Of a stretch of DNA of 44,717 bases, positions 17,288 through 26,183 are shown piece after piece. Source of the stretch: Burkholderiales bacterium (lineage in GTDB: Bacteria; Pseudomonadota; Gammaproteobacteria; Burkholderiales; Burkholderiaceae_C); assembly GCA_025363275.1 (NCBI GenBank), contig JANYEE010000205.1, forward strand, positions 1 through 44,717, read 5' to 3'. The notes beneath the pieces are model-generated. The model searched no databases. It was not told where the DNA came from and was given only the letters and a program-made list of their open reading frames with translations. Position numbers and translations under genes: made by a program. How positions within the stretch are numbered: position 1 is the stretch's first letter; every line of letters starts with the position of its first letter.

Positions 17288-18003
17288 TGTACACCGCCAA
17301 GGGGCAACTCGACCGCAATGCGCTGATCCGGCAGTACCAGCCGCTGGTTCGCAAGCTTGCACACCACATGATGGCAAAATTGCCACCCAGTGTGGAGGTC
17401 GATGACCTGATTCAAGTCGGTTTGATCGGCCTGTCGGAAGCTCTTTCACGCTATGAGGCCGCGCAAGGCGTTCAGTTTGAAACCTTTGCCACCCAACGCA
17501 TCCGTGGCGCTATGCTCGATGAGCTGCGGGAAAACGACTGGATGTCCCGCGGCTCCCGCAAGAGCCAGAAAGATATCGAAATAGCAATGCGCAAGCTGGA
17601 GCATAGTTTGGGTCGCAGCCCCCTGGAGTCGGAGATTGCTGTTGAAATGGGCCTGAATCTGGTGGATTACCAAAGCCTGCTCAGTAAAGTTCGCGGAACG
17701 CAATTGGTGTACTTGGAAGACATGTCACGCAGTGGCGAAGACGACGACACCTACCTGGACCGCCATGTGGCTGACGCGGGAGCAGATCCGCTCAATATGT
17801 TGCGCGATCAGCGTTTGCGGGCTGGGTTAGTGGCAGCCATCAAGGGGCTGCCGGAGCGCGAGCAGTACATCATGAGCATGTACTACGAGCAGGACATGAA
17901 TCTGAAGGAAATTGCCGCGGTGCTGGATGTCACCGAGTCACGCATCTGCCAATTGCACAGCCAATCCATTGCCCGGCTCCGGGCCAAAATGCGATCACAC
18001 TGA
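17287..18003 (+). CDS. fliA: RNA polymerase sigma-28 factor FliA
   Basis: 238-residue flagellar sigma factor. Region 2 is at about 20-90 (VDDLIQVGLIGLSEALSRY, FETFATQRIRGAMLDELR), region 3 at about 100-150, and region 4 HTH at about 190-235 (LKEIAAVLDVTESRICQLHS). ATG 17287 overlaps the preceding stop as TGATG, with AGGAG 8 nt upstream. It would recognise the TAAA-N15-nCCGATAA promoters seen upstream of fliC, flgM and the repeat-protein gene, and is inhibited by FlgM encoded about 400 bp away on the other strand. Confidence 0.98.
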   Translation: MYTAKGQLDRNALIRQYQPLVRKLAHHMMAKLPPSVEVDDLIQVGLIGLSEALSRYEAAQGVQFETFATQRIRGAMLDELRENDWMSRGSRKSQKDIEIAMRKLEHSLGRSPLESEIAVEMGLNLVDYQSLLSKVRGTQLVYLEDMSRSGEDDDTYLDRHVADAGADPLNMLRDQRLRAGLVAAIKGLPEREQYIMSMYYEQDMNLKEIAAVLDVTESRICQLHSQSIARLRAKMRSH

Positions 18004-18009
18004 GTGGTA

Positions 18010-18384
18010 TCAGGCCGACGTGATGTTCATTGCGCCTGCAGAACGCAATGTGGAGCCGTATGGGCCCTGGGTTTGGTAAGTTGCTTTCTCAACAGCAGGC
18101 ATTACGACCTTGAGCGCGCGCTCGACATACGCAGAGCGCCGGATCAAGTTTTCACGCAATGAAATTAGCCGTTGGGCCAACTCCCCTACTTTGGCGGCAT
18201 ATTCAGGCGCTTGTGCACTGGTTCGTGCGGTGTGCATCAGCTGCACCAGGCCAACGGCCGTCACTTGGAGCCCTTCGCTGGCTTGCATCAGCGCCTGCCC
18301 ATGCCCCTCATTCAAGCAATGCACCGCCGTGTTGAGTTGTTGTTCTGCCAGGGCGAGCTGGGTTTCGATAGAGATATTTTGCAT
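18010..18384 (-). CDS. flgN: Probable flagellar chaperone FlgN
   Basis: 124-residue helical, coiled-coil-like protein (LALAEQQLNTAVHCLNEG; VGELAQRLISLRENLIRRS). FlgN chaperones the hook-associated proteins FlgK and FlgL and is normally encoded just after flgM. Here it is 42 nt after flgM on the same strand and convergent with fliA (6-nt gap). FlgN is weakly conserved, so the identification rests mostly on size, helical content and position. ATG 18384 (MQNISIE) has GGAG 8 nt upstream; a longer in-frame start exists at 18411. Confidence 0.6.
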   Translation of the reverse strand: MQNISIETQLALAEQQLNTAVHCLNEGHGQALMQASEGLQVTAVGLVQLMHTARTSAQAPEYAAKVGELAQRLISLRENLIRRSAYVERALKVVMPAVEKATYQTQGPYGSTLRSAGAMNITSA

Positions 18385-18426
18385 TTCAGGGGCTCCGCAG
18401 GGTAAGTGCACAGCCCCAGTTGGGAC

Positions 18427-18753
18427 CTACCGGCTGGTGCGGCTCAACATGTCCTGTGCATTGGATAACAATTTGTCGGCAATGGCTTCGGGATTCACGG
18501 TGTAAGTACCATCCTGGATGGACGCTTTGATCGCAGCCACTTTCTGGGTGTCGATGTCCGCCACATCGCTGCGTTTGGCCTCTTCTAGGCCCCGAGCCTC
18601 GGTGGAAACCGTTACTGAGACACTTGCCGAGCGCGACGATTGCACCGCGTTGGTGGTGGCGGAAACAGCCGCACTCGCACCTTGACTGGCTTTCTGGGCA
18701 GCGTTGGCTTGGTTGACCAAATTGGCAGGATCGGATGCAGGACTGATTTTCAT
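18427..18753 (-). CDS. flgM: Anti-sigma-28 factor FlgM
   Basis: 108-residue protein with a disordered Ala/Ser/Thr-rich N-terminal half and the FlgM C-terminal sigma-binding region: RSDVADIDTQKVAAIKASI, DGTYTVNPEAIADKLL. It binds FliA until the hook is finished and is then exported. ATG 18753 has GGAG 6 nt upstream. It has its own strong sigma-28 promoter, giving the standard negative feedback. flgA lies upstream and the flgN-like gene downstream. Confidence 0.95.
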   Translation of the reverse strand: MKISPASDPANLVNQANAAQKASQGASAAVSATTNAVQSSRSASVSVTVSTEARGLEEAKRSDVADIDTQKVAAIKASIQDGTYTVNPEAIADKLLSNAQDMLSRTSR

Positions 18754-18795
18754 GGCGTTCTCCAAAACTACGATAGGCGTAGCCTCGTGCATTTG

Positions 18796-18822
18796 TTATC
18801 GACCGCATCATGGCTGACTTTA
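18796..18822 (-). promoter_or_regulatory. Sigma-28 (FliA) promoter of flgM
   Basis: On the minus strand TAAAGTCA (18815-18822, 6 of 8 with a perfect TAAAG) and GTCGATAA (18796-18803, 7 of 8) are separated by exactly 11 nt. The leader to flgM would be about 35-40 nt. It lies in the flgA-flgM gap, so flgM can be made from both the flgA transcript and this late promoter. Confidence 0.88.
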
Positions 18823-18847
18823 GGTAAATCTGCACCTGAATTCGGCT

Positions 18848-19573
18848 CTACAGCTCTATTTTTACTGTTTTTGTATCCAGCACAACACCGGATGCAACGC
18901 GTCCGCTGTCCATTCGAACGCGCGCGACTTGCCCTACAACACCGGCAGTCAGGGCCTGGCCGTCGGACGCAATCTGAAACCCTGGTCCCTGAGCCACCAC
19001 TTTTACCTGAGACCCAGCCTGAAAAACCTGGGCTGGGCGTACCGTATCCGCGCGCAAAGTCTGACCGGTGGTCAAAGACCGGGTGACCATATAGCCCCGC
19101 CACAGCGCCGGGTCGCGCAATACCGGGCTGGATTCTTCGGCCCAATTCACCTCAGTTTCCACCACGTCGTTTTGGGTTATCACCGCGCCCACGGGCAGTT
19201 GACCACGGACCACCCAGGCTTTGCCCCAGGCACTGATAGTGACTGGAAGCGATACATTCCAGCGGGACATGCCATCCACGCAGCGAATACCAACCCGTGT
19301 TTTTCCCCACAAGCGAGAGCCTGCAGGCAGATAAGTTTCCATATTGCCGCAGGGGGCTAGCTTAAGCCGCGCATCCAACGTGCCCACCGCAACATCCATG
19401 CGTAAGCTGCCCGAAGCACTACTTTGTGAGCTTTTGACAGCCTCCAAAACCCAGGTCCGCGCCATGTCTTGTAAATCTGTGGTTTGGGCGTGGACGCTAA
19501 CGGCCATGCCAAAGGCCGCGAGTTGCAAAACAAGCTTCAATCGCCCAAGCCATTCATTTAACAAATTTGCCAT
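18848..19573 (-). CDS. flgA: P-ring assembly chaperone FlgA
   Basis: 241-residue periplasmic protein needed to assemble FlgI into the P ring. A signal peptide is visible (LKLVLQLAAFGMAVSVHAQ, about residues 11-29). The SAF and FlgA C-terminal domain is at about 140-241, with VRGQLPVGAVITQNDV and GQVARVRMDSGRVASGVV. ATG 19573 has GGAG 8 nt upstream; longer in-frame starts up to 19687 lack support. Two conserved Cys (APCGN and IRCVDG) likely form a disulfide. It is divergent from flgB. Confidence 0.95.
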   Translation of the reverse strand: MANLLNEWLGRLKLVLQLAAFGMAVSVHAQTTDLQDMARTWVLEAVKSSQSSASGSLRMDVAVGTLDARLKLAPCGNMETYLPAGSRLWGKTRVGIRCVDGMSRWNVSLPVTISAWGKAWVVRGQLPVGAVITQNDVVETEVNWAEESSPVLRDPALWRGYMVTRSLTTGQTLRADTVRPAQVFQAGSQVKVVAQGPGFQIASDGQALTAGVVGQVARVRMDSGRVASGVVLDTKTVKIEL

Positions 19574-19787
19574 TGCGCATCTCCGCGCAGCGGTTTGCGT
19601 CCCGCCATGGGACGCGCATTGCCGCTGAATGCGACGACTATAGGTAAGCGCCCGTTTGACAAACCACGCAAATACGCCGCTTTCCACCCCGTATTCACAG
19701 GCTCAAAAATTAAAGCTTTTCCCATAATCACTCCACGCACAGCCCCAGGCCTCTCCTAGAGGCTCTTCCACTGAAATTGAGGATCCC

Positions 19788-20231
19788 ATGCTTGCCAATT
19801 TGACCGATGCGCTGGACTTTCACGCGAAAGCGCTTGTGCTGCGCTCTGAACGTCAAAAAGTGATCGCCAGCAATATTGCCAACGCAGACACACCCGGCTA
19901 CTCCGGGCGGGACATCAACTTCAAGGAAGCCATGACTGCGGCGGTGGGTGGTGCATCGCTGAGCCTTCGTCCCCAGCCTCCCAGTGGCGGCACGCCGATT
20001 GGCACAACCGACAGCCGCCATATTCCCTTGCAACCCAGTACAGCCAGCCTGGGCAATGGCCAATCGAGCCTGCAGTACACCGTGCAAACCCAACCCTCCA
20101 TGGACGGCAATAGCGTCGACATGGACCGCGAACGCGCCAGCTTTGCAGACAACGCAGTGCGCTACGAAGCCACCCTTCGCTTTATTAACGGCAGCTCAAG
20201 AACAATCTTGAGTGCCATCCAGGGTCAGTAA
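19788..20231 (+). CDS. flgB: Flagellar proximal rod protein FlgB
   Basis: 147 residues. The N-terminal flagellar rod motif is present (RQKVIASNIANADTPGYSGR, about 22-41) and the C-terminal helix has FADNAVRYEATLRF. It is part of the proximal rod in the periplasm and lacks a Sec signal, being exported by the flagellar machinery. It is the first gene of flgBCDEFGHIJKL; GAGG lies upstream of ATG 19788. The 214-bp gap to flgA contains a small hairpin (19749-19763) but no assignable FlhDC site. Confidence 0.96.
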   Translation: MLANLTDALDFHAKALVLRSERQKVIASNIANADTPGYSGRDINFKEAMTAAVGGASLSLRPQPPSGGTPIGTTDSRHIPLQPSTASLGNGQSSLQYTVQTQPSMDGNSVDMDRERASFADNAVRYEATLRFINGSSRTILSAIQGQ

Positions 20232-20256
20232 GTCCTAGGCCCCCAGGAGCACCCCT

Positions 20257-20661
20257 ATGTCGATGTTCTCTATCTTCAATGTGTCGGGCAGTGCAGTCAG
20301 CGCGCAGGCACAGCGCCTCAACGTAGTGGCTAGCAACCTCGCCAACGCCGATGCGGTGGCTGGCCCCGATGGCCAGGGCTACAAAAGCCGGCAGATCGTA
20401 TTTCAGACCGAGCCGATGGGCTCGGACGCGTCTGCCGGGGTACGGGTCAACACCATCAAAGAGAGCAACGAGCCGCTGCGCCGTGTCCACAACCCCAGCC
20501 ATCCTTCGGCGGATGCCGATGGCTACGTGACGCATTCGAACGTGAACCCCGTAGAAGAAATGGTGAACATGATTTCTGCGTCGCGCTCCTACCAGAACAA
20601 CGTTGAAGTCATGAACACCGCTAAGACCCTGCTGCTTAAAACCCTGCAGATGGGTCAATAA
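20257..20661 (+). CDS. flgC: Flagellar proximal rod protein FlgC
   Basis: 134-residue rod protein with the rod N-terminal motif (RLNVVASNLANADAVAGPDG) and the C-terminal motif (NPVEEMVNMISASRSYQNNV). It is exported by the flagellar type III system and packs with FlgB in the proximal rod. It is 25 nt after flgB, with AGGAG upstream of ATG 20257. Confidence 0.97.
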   Translation: MSMFSIFNVSGSAVSAQAQRLNVVASNLANADAVAGPDGQGYKSRQIVFQTEPMGSDASAGVRVNTIKESNEPLRRVHNPSHPSADADGYVTHSNVNPVEEMVNMISASRSYQNNVEVMNTAKTLLLKTLQMGQ

Positions 20662-20679
20662 ACCGAAAGACGCTGCACC

Positions 20680-21330
20680 ATGCTGACCAGCTTAACCAAT
20701 ACCGGGGCCGCCAACGGCACAACATCGAGCACCAAAACGTCGCAGACGGACGCTGCGGCATCACAGGACCGATTCCTGAAACTGTTGGTGGCGCAGCTCA
20801 ACAACCAGGACCCCATGAACCCCATGGATAACGCCCAGATGACGAGCCAGATGGCCCAAATCAATACGGTGTCTGGTATTCAGCAGCTCAACGAGACCAT
20901 CAAGTCCATGGCCACCCAGTTCACCTCCATGCAGGTGATGCAGGGCGCGTCCATGATTGGTCGCGAAGTGCTGACCGTTGGTAATACGCTGGCTGTCAGC
21001 GGTGGCGCTGCCAAAGGCGCCGTAGAACTGGCCGGGGCCGCAGACCGGGTCACTGTACAAATCATGAGTCCCGGCGGGCAACTGTTAGACACCCTCAGTC
21101 TTGGTAACTTGCCAGCCGGGCGCACCAACTTCAGCTGGGACGCCAGCAAATACACCGGCACCGGTACACCCACTTTCAAGATCACGGCAACGCAGGGCAC
21201 CACCGCGGTGTCAGCCACTGCACTAACCCGCAACGCCGTGGAATCGATCAGCTCAGATACTGCTGGTATGACTTTGACACTCAAGGGCGGTACCACCGTC
21301 AAGTACGACGCCATCAAGGCCATCCTCTAA
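20680..21330 (+). CDS. flgD: Flagellar hook scaffolding protein FlgD
   Basis: 216 residues. The FlgD N-terminal signature is at about 29-60 (DRFLKLLVAQLNNQDPMNPM). A C-terminal FlgD Ig/Tudor-like region is at about 85-210 (GRTNFSWDASKYTGTG). It caps the growing hook and is lost on completion. It starts 18 nt after flgC and precedes flgE. Confidence 0.96.
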   Translation: MLTSLTNTGAANGTTSSTKTSQTDAAASQDRFLKLLVAQLNNQDPMNPMDNAQMTSQMAQINTVSGIQQLNETIKSMATQFTSMQVMQGASMIGREVLTVGNTLAVSGGAAKGAVELAGAADRVTVQIMSPGGQLLDTLSLGNLPAGRTNFSWDASKYTGTGTPTFKITATQGTTAVSATALTRNAVESISSDTAGMTLTLKGGTTVKYDAIKAIL

Positions 21331-21350
21331 CCGCAACCTAGGACAACACC

Positions 21351-22646
21351 ATGAGCTTTCAAACCGGACTCTCTGGTCTCAACGCCTCCAGCAAAAGCTT
21401 GGATGTGATTGGTAACAATATCGCCAATGCCAACACCATCGGAATGAAGTCCTCGCGGGCCGAATTCGCAGATCTAGTCGCTTCCTCATTGGGCACCGGC
21501 GGGGGCGGCAAAACAGCGGGTATTGGCGTAGCAACCGCCACTATCGCCCAGCAGTTCACGCAGGGCAATATCAACATCACTGGCAACAGCCTGGATGTTG
21601 CGATCAATGGTGGTGGATTCTTCCAAGTTACCAAGACCGACGGTTCTGCAGCGTACACCCGGGACGGGCAATTCAAGTTGGACAAGGATGGCAACATCAT
21701 CACCAATACCGGTGCCAACTTGATGGGATTCCCGACCGATCTAAAAGGTGTACCGACCAGTATCACCCCACAAAAAATGACGGTGCCCACCAACGCGCCG
21801 ATTCCAGCCAGCGCCACGACACTGATGACGGCCGAGTTCAATCTCGATGCGCGCACACCGATTGCTTCCACCCAGGTGCCGCCCACTCCGATCAGTACTT
21901 ACGGCACGTCCCTGAACGCCTATGACTCGCAAGGTGTTGCACTGCCCGTGAGCTTGTATTTCAGCAAACTAGACCCTGCCACCTCTGGCCTCACCACCGC
22001 GGTGCCTACCGATCAGTGGGCGGTTTACGACAAGACTATCGACAACTCAACTGTGCCACCTTCAGCGCCTACGCCTATTGGCTATGTCACCTTTGACTCC
22101 ACAGGCAAACTCTCTGAGAGCTTTGATGCAGCGCTGGCACCCACTACCAATTTGGGCGAGCTGCCAATTACGCTGACACCCGCACCGCCCAGCATCGTTG
22201 CGCCATTCACTCCTACGCTGAACCTGAAGGACATCACCCAATTTGGTGTGGCTTTCAATGTCAGCAACTTGACGCAAGACGGCTACACCGCGGGCGAATT
22301 GACGGGCCTGAGCATCGAGCCTTCTGGCGTCATTACCACCCGTTATTCCAATGGGCAGACCCAGTCGCGCGGACAGATTGCACTGGCAGACTTTCGCAAC
22401 GTACAGGGTCTATCGCCGGTGGGGGCGGGTGAGTACCAGGAAACCTTCGCGTCGGGCCAGCCGGTGCAAGGCTCACCAGCAACCGGAAAATTTGGTGAGC
22501 TACGCGCTGGCGCTCTGGAAGAGTCCAACGTCGACCTCACTGCCGAGCTGGTCAATATGATGACCGCCCAGCGCGCCTACCAGGCGAATGCACAGACCAT
22601 CAAGACCCAGGATCAGGTGTTGTCCACGCTGGTCAATCTGCGTTAA
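21351..22646 (+). CDS. flgE: Flagellar hook protein FlgE
   Basis: 431-residue hook subunit, within the usual length. N-terminal rod/hook motif (LDVIGNNIANANTIGMKSSR) and C-terminal motif (SNVDLTAELVNMMTAQRAYQ) are present; the middle has GFFQVTKTDGSAAYTRDGQF and a Thr/Pro-rich domain (about 135-330). Together with the FlgD cap it forms the flexible universal joint. AGGA lies 8 nt before ATG 21351. Confidence 0.97.
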   Translation: MSFQTGLSGLNASSKSLDVIGNNIANANTIGMKSSRAEFADLVASSLGTGGGGKTAGIGVATATIAQQFTQGNINITGNSLDVAINGGGFFQVTKTDGSAAYTRDGQFKLDKDGNIITNTGANLMGFPTDLKGVPTSITPQKMTVPTNAPIPASATTLMTAEFNLDARTPIASTQVPPTPISTYGTSLNAYDSQGVALPVSLYFSKLDPATSGLTTAVPTDQWAVYDKTIDNSTVPPSAPTPIGYVTFDSTGKLSESFDAALAPTTNLGELPITLTPAPPSIVAPFTPTLNLKDITQFGVAFNVSNLTQDGYTAGELTGLSIEPSGVITTRYSNGQTQSRGQIALADFRNVQGLSPVGAGEYQETFASGQPVQGSPATGKFGELRAGALEESNVDLTAELVNMMTAQRAYQANAQTIKTQDQVLSTLVNLR

Positions 22647-22668
22647 AACTCATTTGATCTGAAACGCC

Positions 22669-23409
22669 ATGGACCACATCATCTACACCGCCATGACCGG
22701 GGCCAACGCGGCGGCCAACCGGCAGGCCGTTTTGTCCAACAACCTGGCCAATGTGTCGACCAATGGTTTCCGGGCCGAACTGGCCACCTACCGCGCGGTA
22801 CCTTTGCGCGGCGATGGTGCCACCACCCGCGTATTTGCGCTGGAGTCCACCGCAGGCCACTTAGACACTCCCGGCCCCGCACAACGCACCGACCGCGGCC
22901 TGGATGCCATGCCGAGCAAGAACGCCTGGTTCTCGGTGCAAAGCCTGGACGGCTCTGAAGGCTACACCCGCAACGGACACCTCGAAGTGTCCACCGACGG
23001 CACGCTGGTCACGGGCAACGGACTGCCTGTGCTGTCCAGTGGTGGCGCACCCATCACCGTACCAACAGGGGCTCTACTTACTATTGGCAATGACGGCAAC
23101 ATCAGCGCCAAAGTGGGTAACCAGCCCGGCAACACCATTGGCCGGCTCAAGATGGTGAGCCCCACGCCCGAAGATCCGCTGGTGCGCGGAGGCGATGGGC
23201 TGTTTCGCCCCTTGTCGGGTGAGCCTCTGAATGCTGACGATACCGTGCAATTGCAGGTCGGCGTGCTCGAGGGCTCCAACGTCAATGCCATCGAAACCAT
23301 GGTGGGCATGATCCAAACCGCGCGCCAGTTTGAGACCCAAATGCGCTTGCTCCAAAGCGCCGAATCGAATGATCGCTCAGCAGGACAACTGTTGAGCATG
23401 CAAGGCTAA
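22669..23409 (+). CDS. flgF: Flagellar proximal rod protein FlgF
   Basis: 246 residues. It begins MDHIIYTAMTGANAAANRQA, typical of FlgF, with [18 protein letters not shown], the central GYTRNGHLEVSTDGTL, and the C-terminal EGSNVNAIETMVGMIQTARQF. It is a rod component exported by the flagellar apparatus. It lies 22 nt after flgE and 32 nt before its paralogue flgG. Confidence 0.96.
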   Translation: MDHIIYTAMTGANAAANRQAVLSNNLANVSTNGFRAELATYRAVPLRGDGATTRVFALESTAGHLDTPGPAQRTDRGLDAMPSKNAWFSVQSLDGSEGYTRNGHLEVSTDGTLVTGNGLPVLSSGGAPITVPTGALLTIGNDGNISAKVGNQPGNTIGRLKMVSPTPEDPLVRGGDGLFRPLSGEPLNADDTVQLQVGVLEGSNVNAIETMVGMIQTARQFETQMRLLQSAESNDRSAGQLLSMQG

Positions 23410-23441
23410 GCCCCGTGCGCTGACCTACTTAGGAAAACACC

Positions 23442-24224
23442 ATGATCAACTCCCTTTGGATCGCCAAGACCGGCATGGAAGCCCAGCAAATGCAGCTGGA
23501 CGTTATTTCCAACAACTTGGCTAACGTGTCGACCAACGGCTTTAAAAAGTCGCATGCGGTATTTGAGGATTTGATCTACCAAAACCTGCGCCAAACCGGC
23601 GCCAACACCACCGAGCAATCAACATTACCCACAGGCTTGCAAGTAGGATTGGGTGTGCGCACGGTGGCTACCAGCCGCAACTTCTCACAAGGTAATTTGC
23701 AGCAGACCAGCAACAACCTGGACATGGCCATTCAGGGTAATGGATTCTTTCAGCTCACCCTGCCAGACGGCACCTTAGGCTACACCCGCGATGGCGCTTT
23801 TCAGATCGACAACCAGGGGCGCTTAGTAACCTCGGGTGGTCTGCCCGTTGCGGGGGGCATCACGGTGCCGGCCAATGCCACCAGCCTGACCGTGGGCCAG
23901 GACGGCGCCGTGTCGGTGTCTGTGCCTGGCAGTCCAACGCCTCAGGGTGTTGGCACCATTACTCTGGCTACCTTCATTAACCCGGCAGGCTTAGAGCCCA
24001 AGGGGCAAAACATTTACACCGAGAGTGCATCGTCAGGGCAGCCCAATGCCGGCACTGCGGGGCTGAACGGCCTGGGCACGCTAATGCAGGGTTTTGTAGA
24101 AACATCAAATGTCAATGTGGTGCAAGAACTGGTCACCATGATCCAGACCCAGCGCGCTTATGAAATGAATTCCAAAGCCATCCAGACCTCGGACCAGATG
24201 CTGCAAAAACTCGCCCAACTGTGA
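23442..24224 (+). CDS. flgG: Flagellar distal rod protein FlgG
   Basis: 260-residue distal rod subunit, highly conserved: [56 protein letters not shown], and C-terminal [20 protein letters not shown]. The length is the standard one for FlgG. AGGA precedes ATG 23442. flgH begins 29 nt after its stop. Confidence 0.98.
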   Translation: MINSLWIAKTGMEAQQMQLDVISNNLANVSTNGFKKSHAVFEDLIYQNLRQTGANTTEQSTLPTGLQVGLGVRTVATSRNFSQGNLQQTSNNLDMAIQGNGFFQLTLPDGTLGYTRDGAFQIDNQGRLVTSGGLPVAGGITVPANATSLTVGQDGAVSVSVPGSPTPQGVGTITLATFINPAGLEPKGQNIYTESASSGQPNAGTAGLNGLGTLMQGFVETSNVNVVQELVTMIQTQRAYEMNSKAIQTSDQMLQKLAQL

Positions 24225-24253
24225 TACGTACACGTAGCCAAGTGAGGTTCACT

Positions 24254-24970
24254 ATGCACACTGCCCTGCAACAACTCCAGACGACTTGGCGCACCACACG
24301 GCCCGCCTGGATCGTCGCTGCAGGAGTGCTGTGCAGCGCTTGCCAGTCACTGCCGCAAAAAGCTGTGGTGGACTTTGCCGAGCCTAAGGTGGGCCAAGCC
24401 GCCATTGCACCGCCACCGGCGCCACGCATCGCCACCGGCAGCCTATTCCAGGCTACCAGCTACCGCCCTTCGTTTGAAGACCGACGCGCCCGCATGGTCG
24501 GCGACACAGTCACCGTGCAGATCGTTGAAAACGTGACAGCCAGCCAAAAGTCGACCTCCACGGTAGACCGCAACTCATCCATCGACTCCAAGATCACTGC
24601 CCTGCCGTTGCAACCGGTGGCTGACTTGGCCAAGCTGGGCATAGGCGCATCAACCAGCAATAACTTCTCAGGCAAAGGCGGTACTGAAAGCGCCAACACC
24701 TTCTCGGGCTCCATTACCGCTACGGTCATCGAGGTGCTGGGGAATGGCCACTTGGTGGTGGCGGGTGAAAAGCAAATTGGTGTGAACCAAAACGTGGATG
24801 TACTGCGCTTCTCGGGCACGGTCGATCCGCGTCTGGTACAGCCTGGCAGCGTGGTCAGCTCCACCCAGGTGGCCAATGTGCGCATCGAATCTCGGGGCCG
24901 GGGCGCCCAGGGCGAGGCCCAAACAGTAGGCTGGCTTTCCCGGTTCTTTTTGAGCTTTCAGCCGTTCTAA
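24254..24970 (+). CDS. flgH: Flagellar L-ring lipoprotein FlgH
   Basis: 238-residue outer-membrane ring protein. ATG 24254 has GAGG 8 nt upstream; a GTG at 24221 overlapping the flgG stop is an alternative. The signal segment AWIVAAGVLCSAC contains a Cys-rather-than-Leu lipobox (-3 position) before a Cys at about residue 34, so acylation is probable but the box is atypical. Family motifs include FEDRRARMVGDTVTVQIVEN and GHLVVAGEKQIGVNQ. The L ring bushes the rod through the outer membrane. Confidence 0.95.
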   Translation: MHTALQQLQTTWRTTRPAWIVAAGVLCSACQSLPQKAVVDFAEPKVGQAAIAPPPAPRIATGSLFQATSYRPSFEDRRARMVGDTVTVQIVENVTASQKSTSTVDRNSSIDSKITALPLQPVADLAKLGIGASTSNNFSGKGGTESANTFSGSITATVIEVLGNGHLVVAGEKQIGVNQNVDVLRFSGTVDPRLVQPGSVVSSTQVANVRIESRGRGAQGEAQTVGWLSRFFLSFQPF

Positions 24971-25036
24971 AGAACTCCAGAATAGTGCCGAGGGGTAAAG
25001 GGTCCGCCCGGATCTGCCCCACCGACTTAACGGCCT

Positions 25037-26182
25037 ATGACACCCTGGACTTTTCCGTCGATACGCACTTCGCTACAGCACCTGGGAGCACTCGTGCTTG
25101 CGGTCTGCTCCGCGTTCGCCGGCCCCAGCCAAGCTGCCACGCGCATCAAGGAAGTAGCATCCATTGAAGGGGTGCGTAGCAACCAGTTAACTGGCTTTGG
25201 CCTGGTCGTGGGCCTGGACGGCACCGGCGACCAGACCACCCAAATGCCCTACACCACCCAGGGCTTGGCCAACTACCTGCAGCAGCTGGGTATCACACTC
25301 ACCGCCACCTCACTGGCCCAGTTGCAAATGAAGAATGTGGCTGCCGTCCTGGTCACTACCCAGCTACCAGCCTTCGCCCGTCCCGGTCAGTTACTCGACA
25401 TCAATGTCTCATCGCTCGGCAACGCCAAGTCCCTGAAGGGCGGTACGCTGATCGCCACACCGCTCAAGGGCGCCGATGGCGAGGTGTATGCATTGGCCCA
25501 AGGCAATTTGATTGTGGCGGGCGCAGGCGCATCTGCCGGCGGCAGTAAGGTAACGGTCAATCATTTATCCGTCGGGCGTATTCCCGATGGCGCCCAGGTG
25601 GAGCGTGCCGTACCCACACCTTTGCAAGAAGGCACCAGTATCAGCTTGAGCCTGAATGCATCCGACTTTCAAACCGCACGCCTGGTGGCCAAAGCTATCA
25701 ACACCAAGTTTGGCAACGATGTAGCGCGGGCATTGGACGGCCGCACGGTGCAAGTCCAAGCCCCCACGACCCCCGATGCGCGTGTGACCTTTATTGCTGA
25801 GCTAGAAGAGCTGACCATCGCCCCCACCATCGCCGCGGCCAAAGTCATCATCAATTCGCGTACCGGCTCCATTGTGTTGAACCAAGCCGTCACGCTGGGC
25901 GCTTGCGCGATTGCGCACGGCAATTTGTCAATCAGCATTTCTTCTACCCCGGTCATCAGTCAGCCCAATGCCCTGTCGGGCGGCCAAACCGTGGTCACTG
26001 AAAAGGCCACCATCGATATCAAGCAGGAGCCCGGCAAGCTGATTCAGTTGGCCGCCGCAGCCCAGTTGTCGGATGTGGTGAAAGCACTAAACGCACTGGG
26101 CGCTACGCCGCAAGATTTGCTAGCCATTTTGCAAGCCATCAAATCAGCCGGCGCTCTGAATGCCGAGCTAGAGGTGATCTGA
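25037..26182 (+). CDS. flgI: Flagellar P-ring protein FlgI
   Basis: 381 residues with a Sec signal peptide (LGALVLAVCSAFAGPSQA, cleavage near residue 33) followed by the conserved mature start TRIKEVASIEGVRSNQLTGF and GLVVGLDGTGD. Family length and motifs match throughout (IINSRTGSIVLN; GALNAELEVI at the C-terminus). It forms the peptidoglycan-layer ring with FlgA as chaperone. No strong ribosome site precedes ATG 25037, and the 66-bp gap to flgH holds nothing recognised. Confidence 0.97.
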   Translation: MTPWTFPSIRTSLQHLGALVLAVCSAFAGPSQAATRIKEVASIEGVRSNQLTGFGLVVGLDGTGDQTTQMPYTTQGLANYLQQLGITLTATSLAQLQMKNVAAVLVTTQLPAFARPGQLLDINVSSLGNAKSLKGGTLIATPLKGADGEVYALAQGNLIVAGAGASAGGSKVTVNHLSVGRIPDGAQVERAVPTPLQEGTSISLSLNASDFQTARLVAKAINTKFGNDVARALDGRTVQVQAPTTPDARVTFIAELEELTIAPTIAAAKVIINSRTGSIVLNQAVTLGACAIAHGNLSISISSTPVISQPNALSGGQTVVTEKATIDIKQEPGKLIQLAAAAQLSDVVKALNALGATPQDLLAILQAIKSAGALNAELEVI

Positions 26183-26183
26183 T

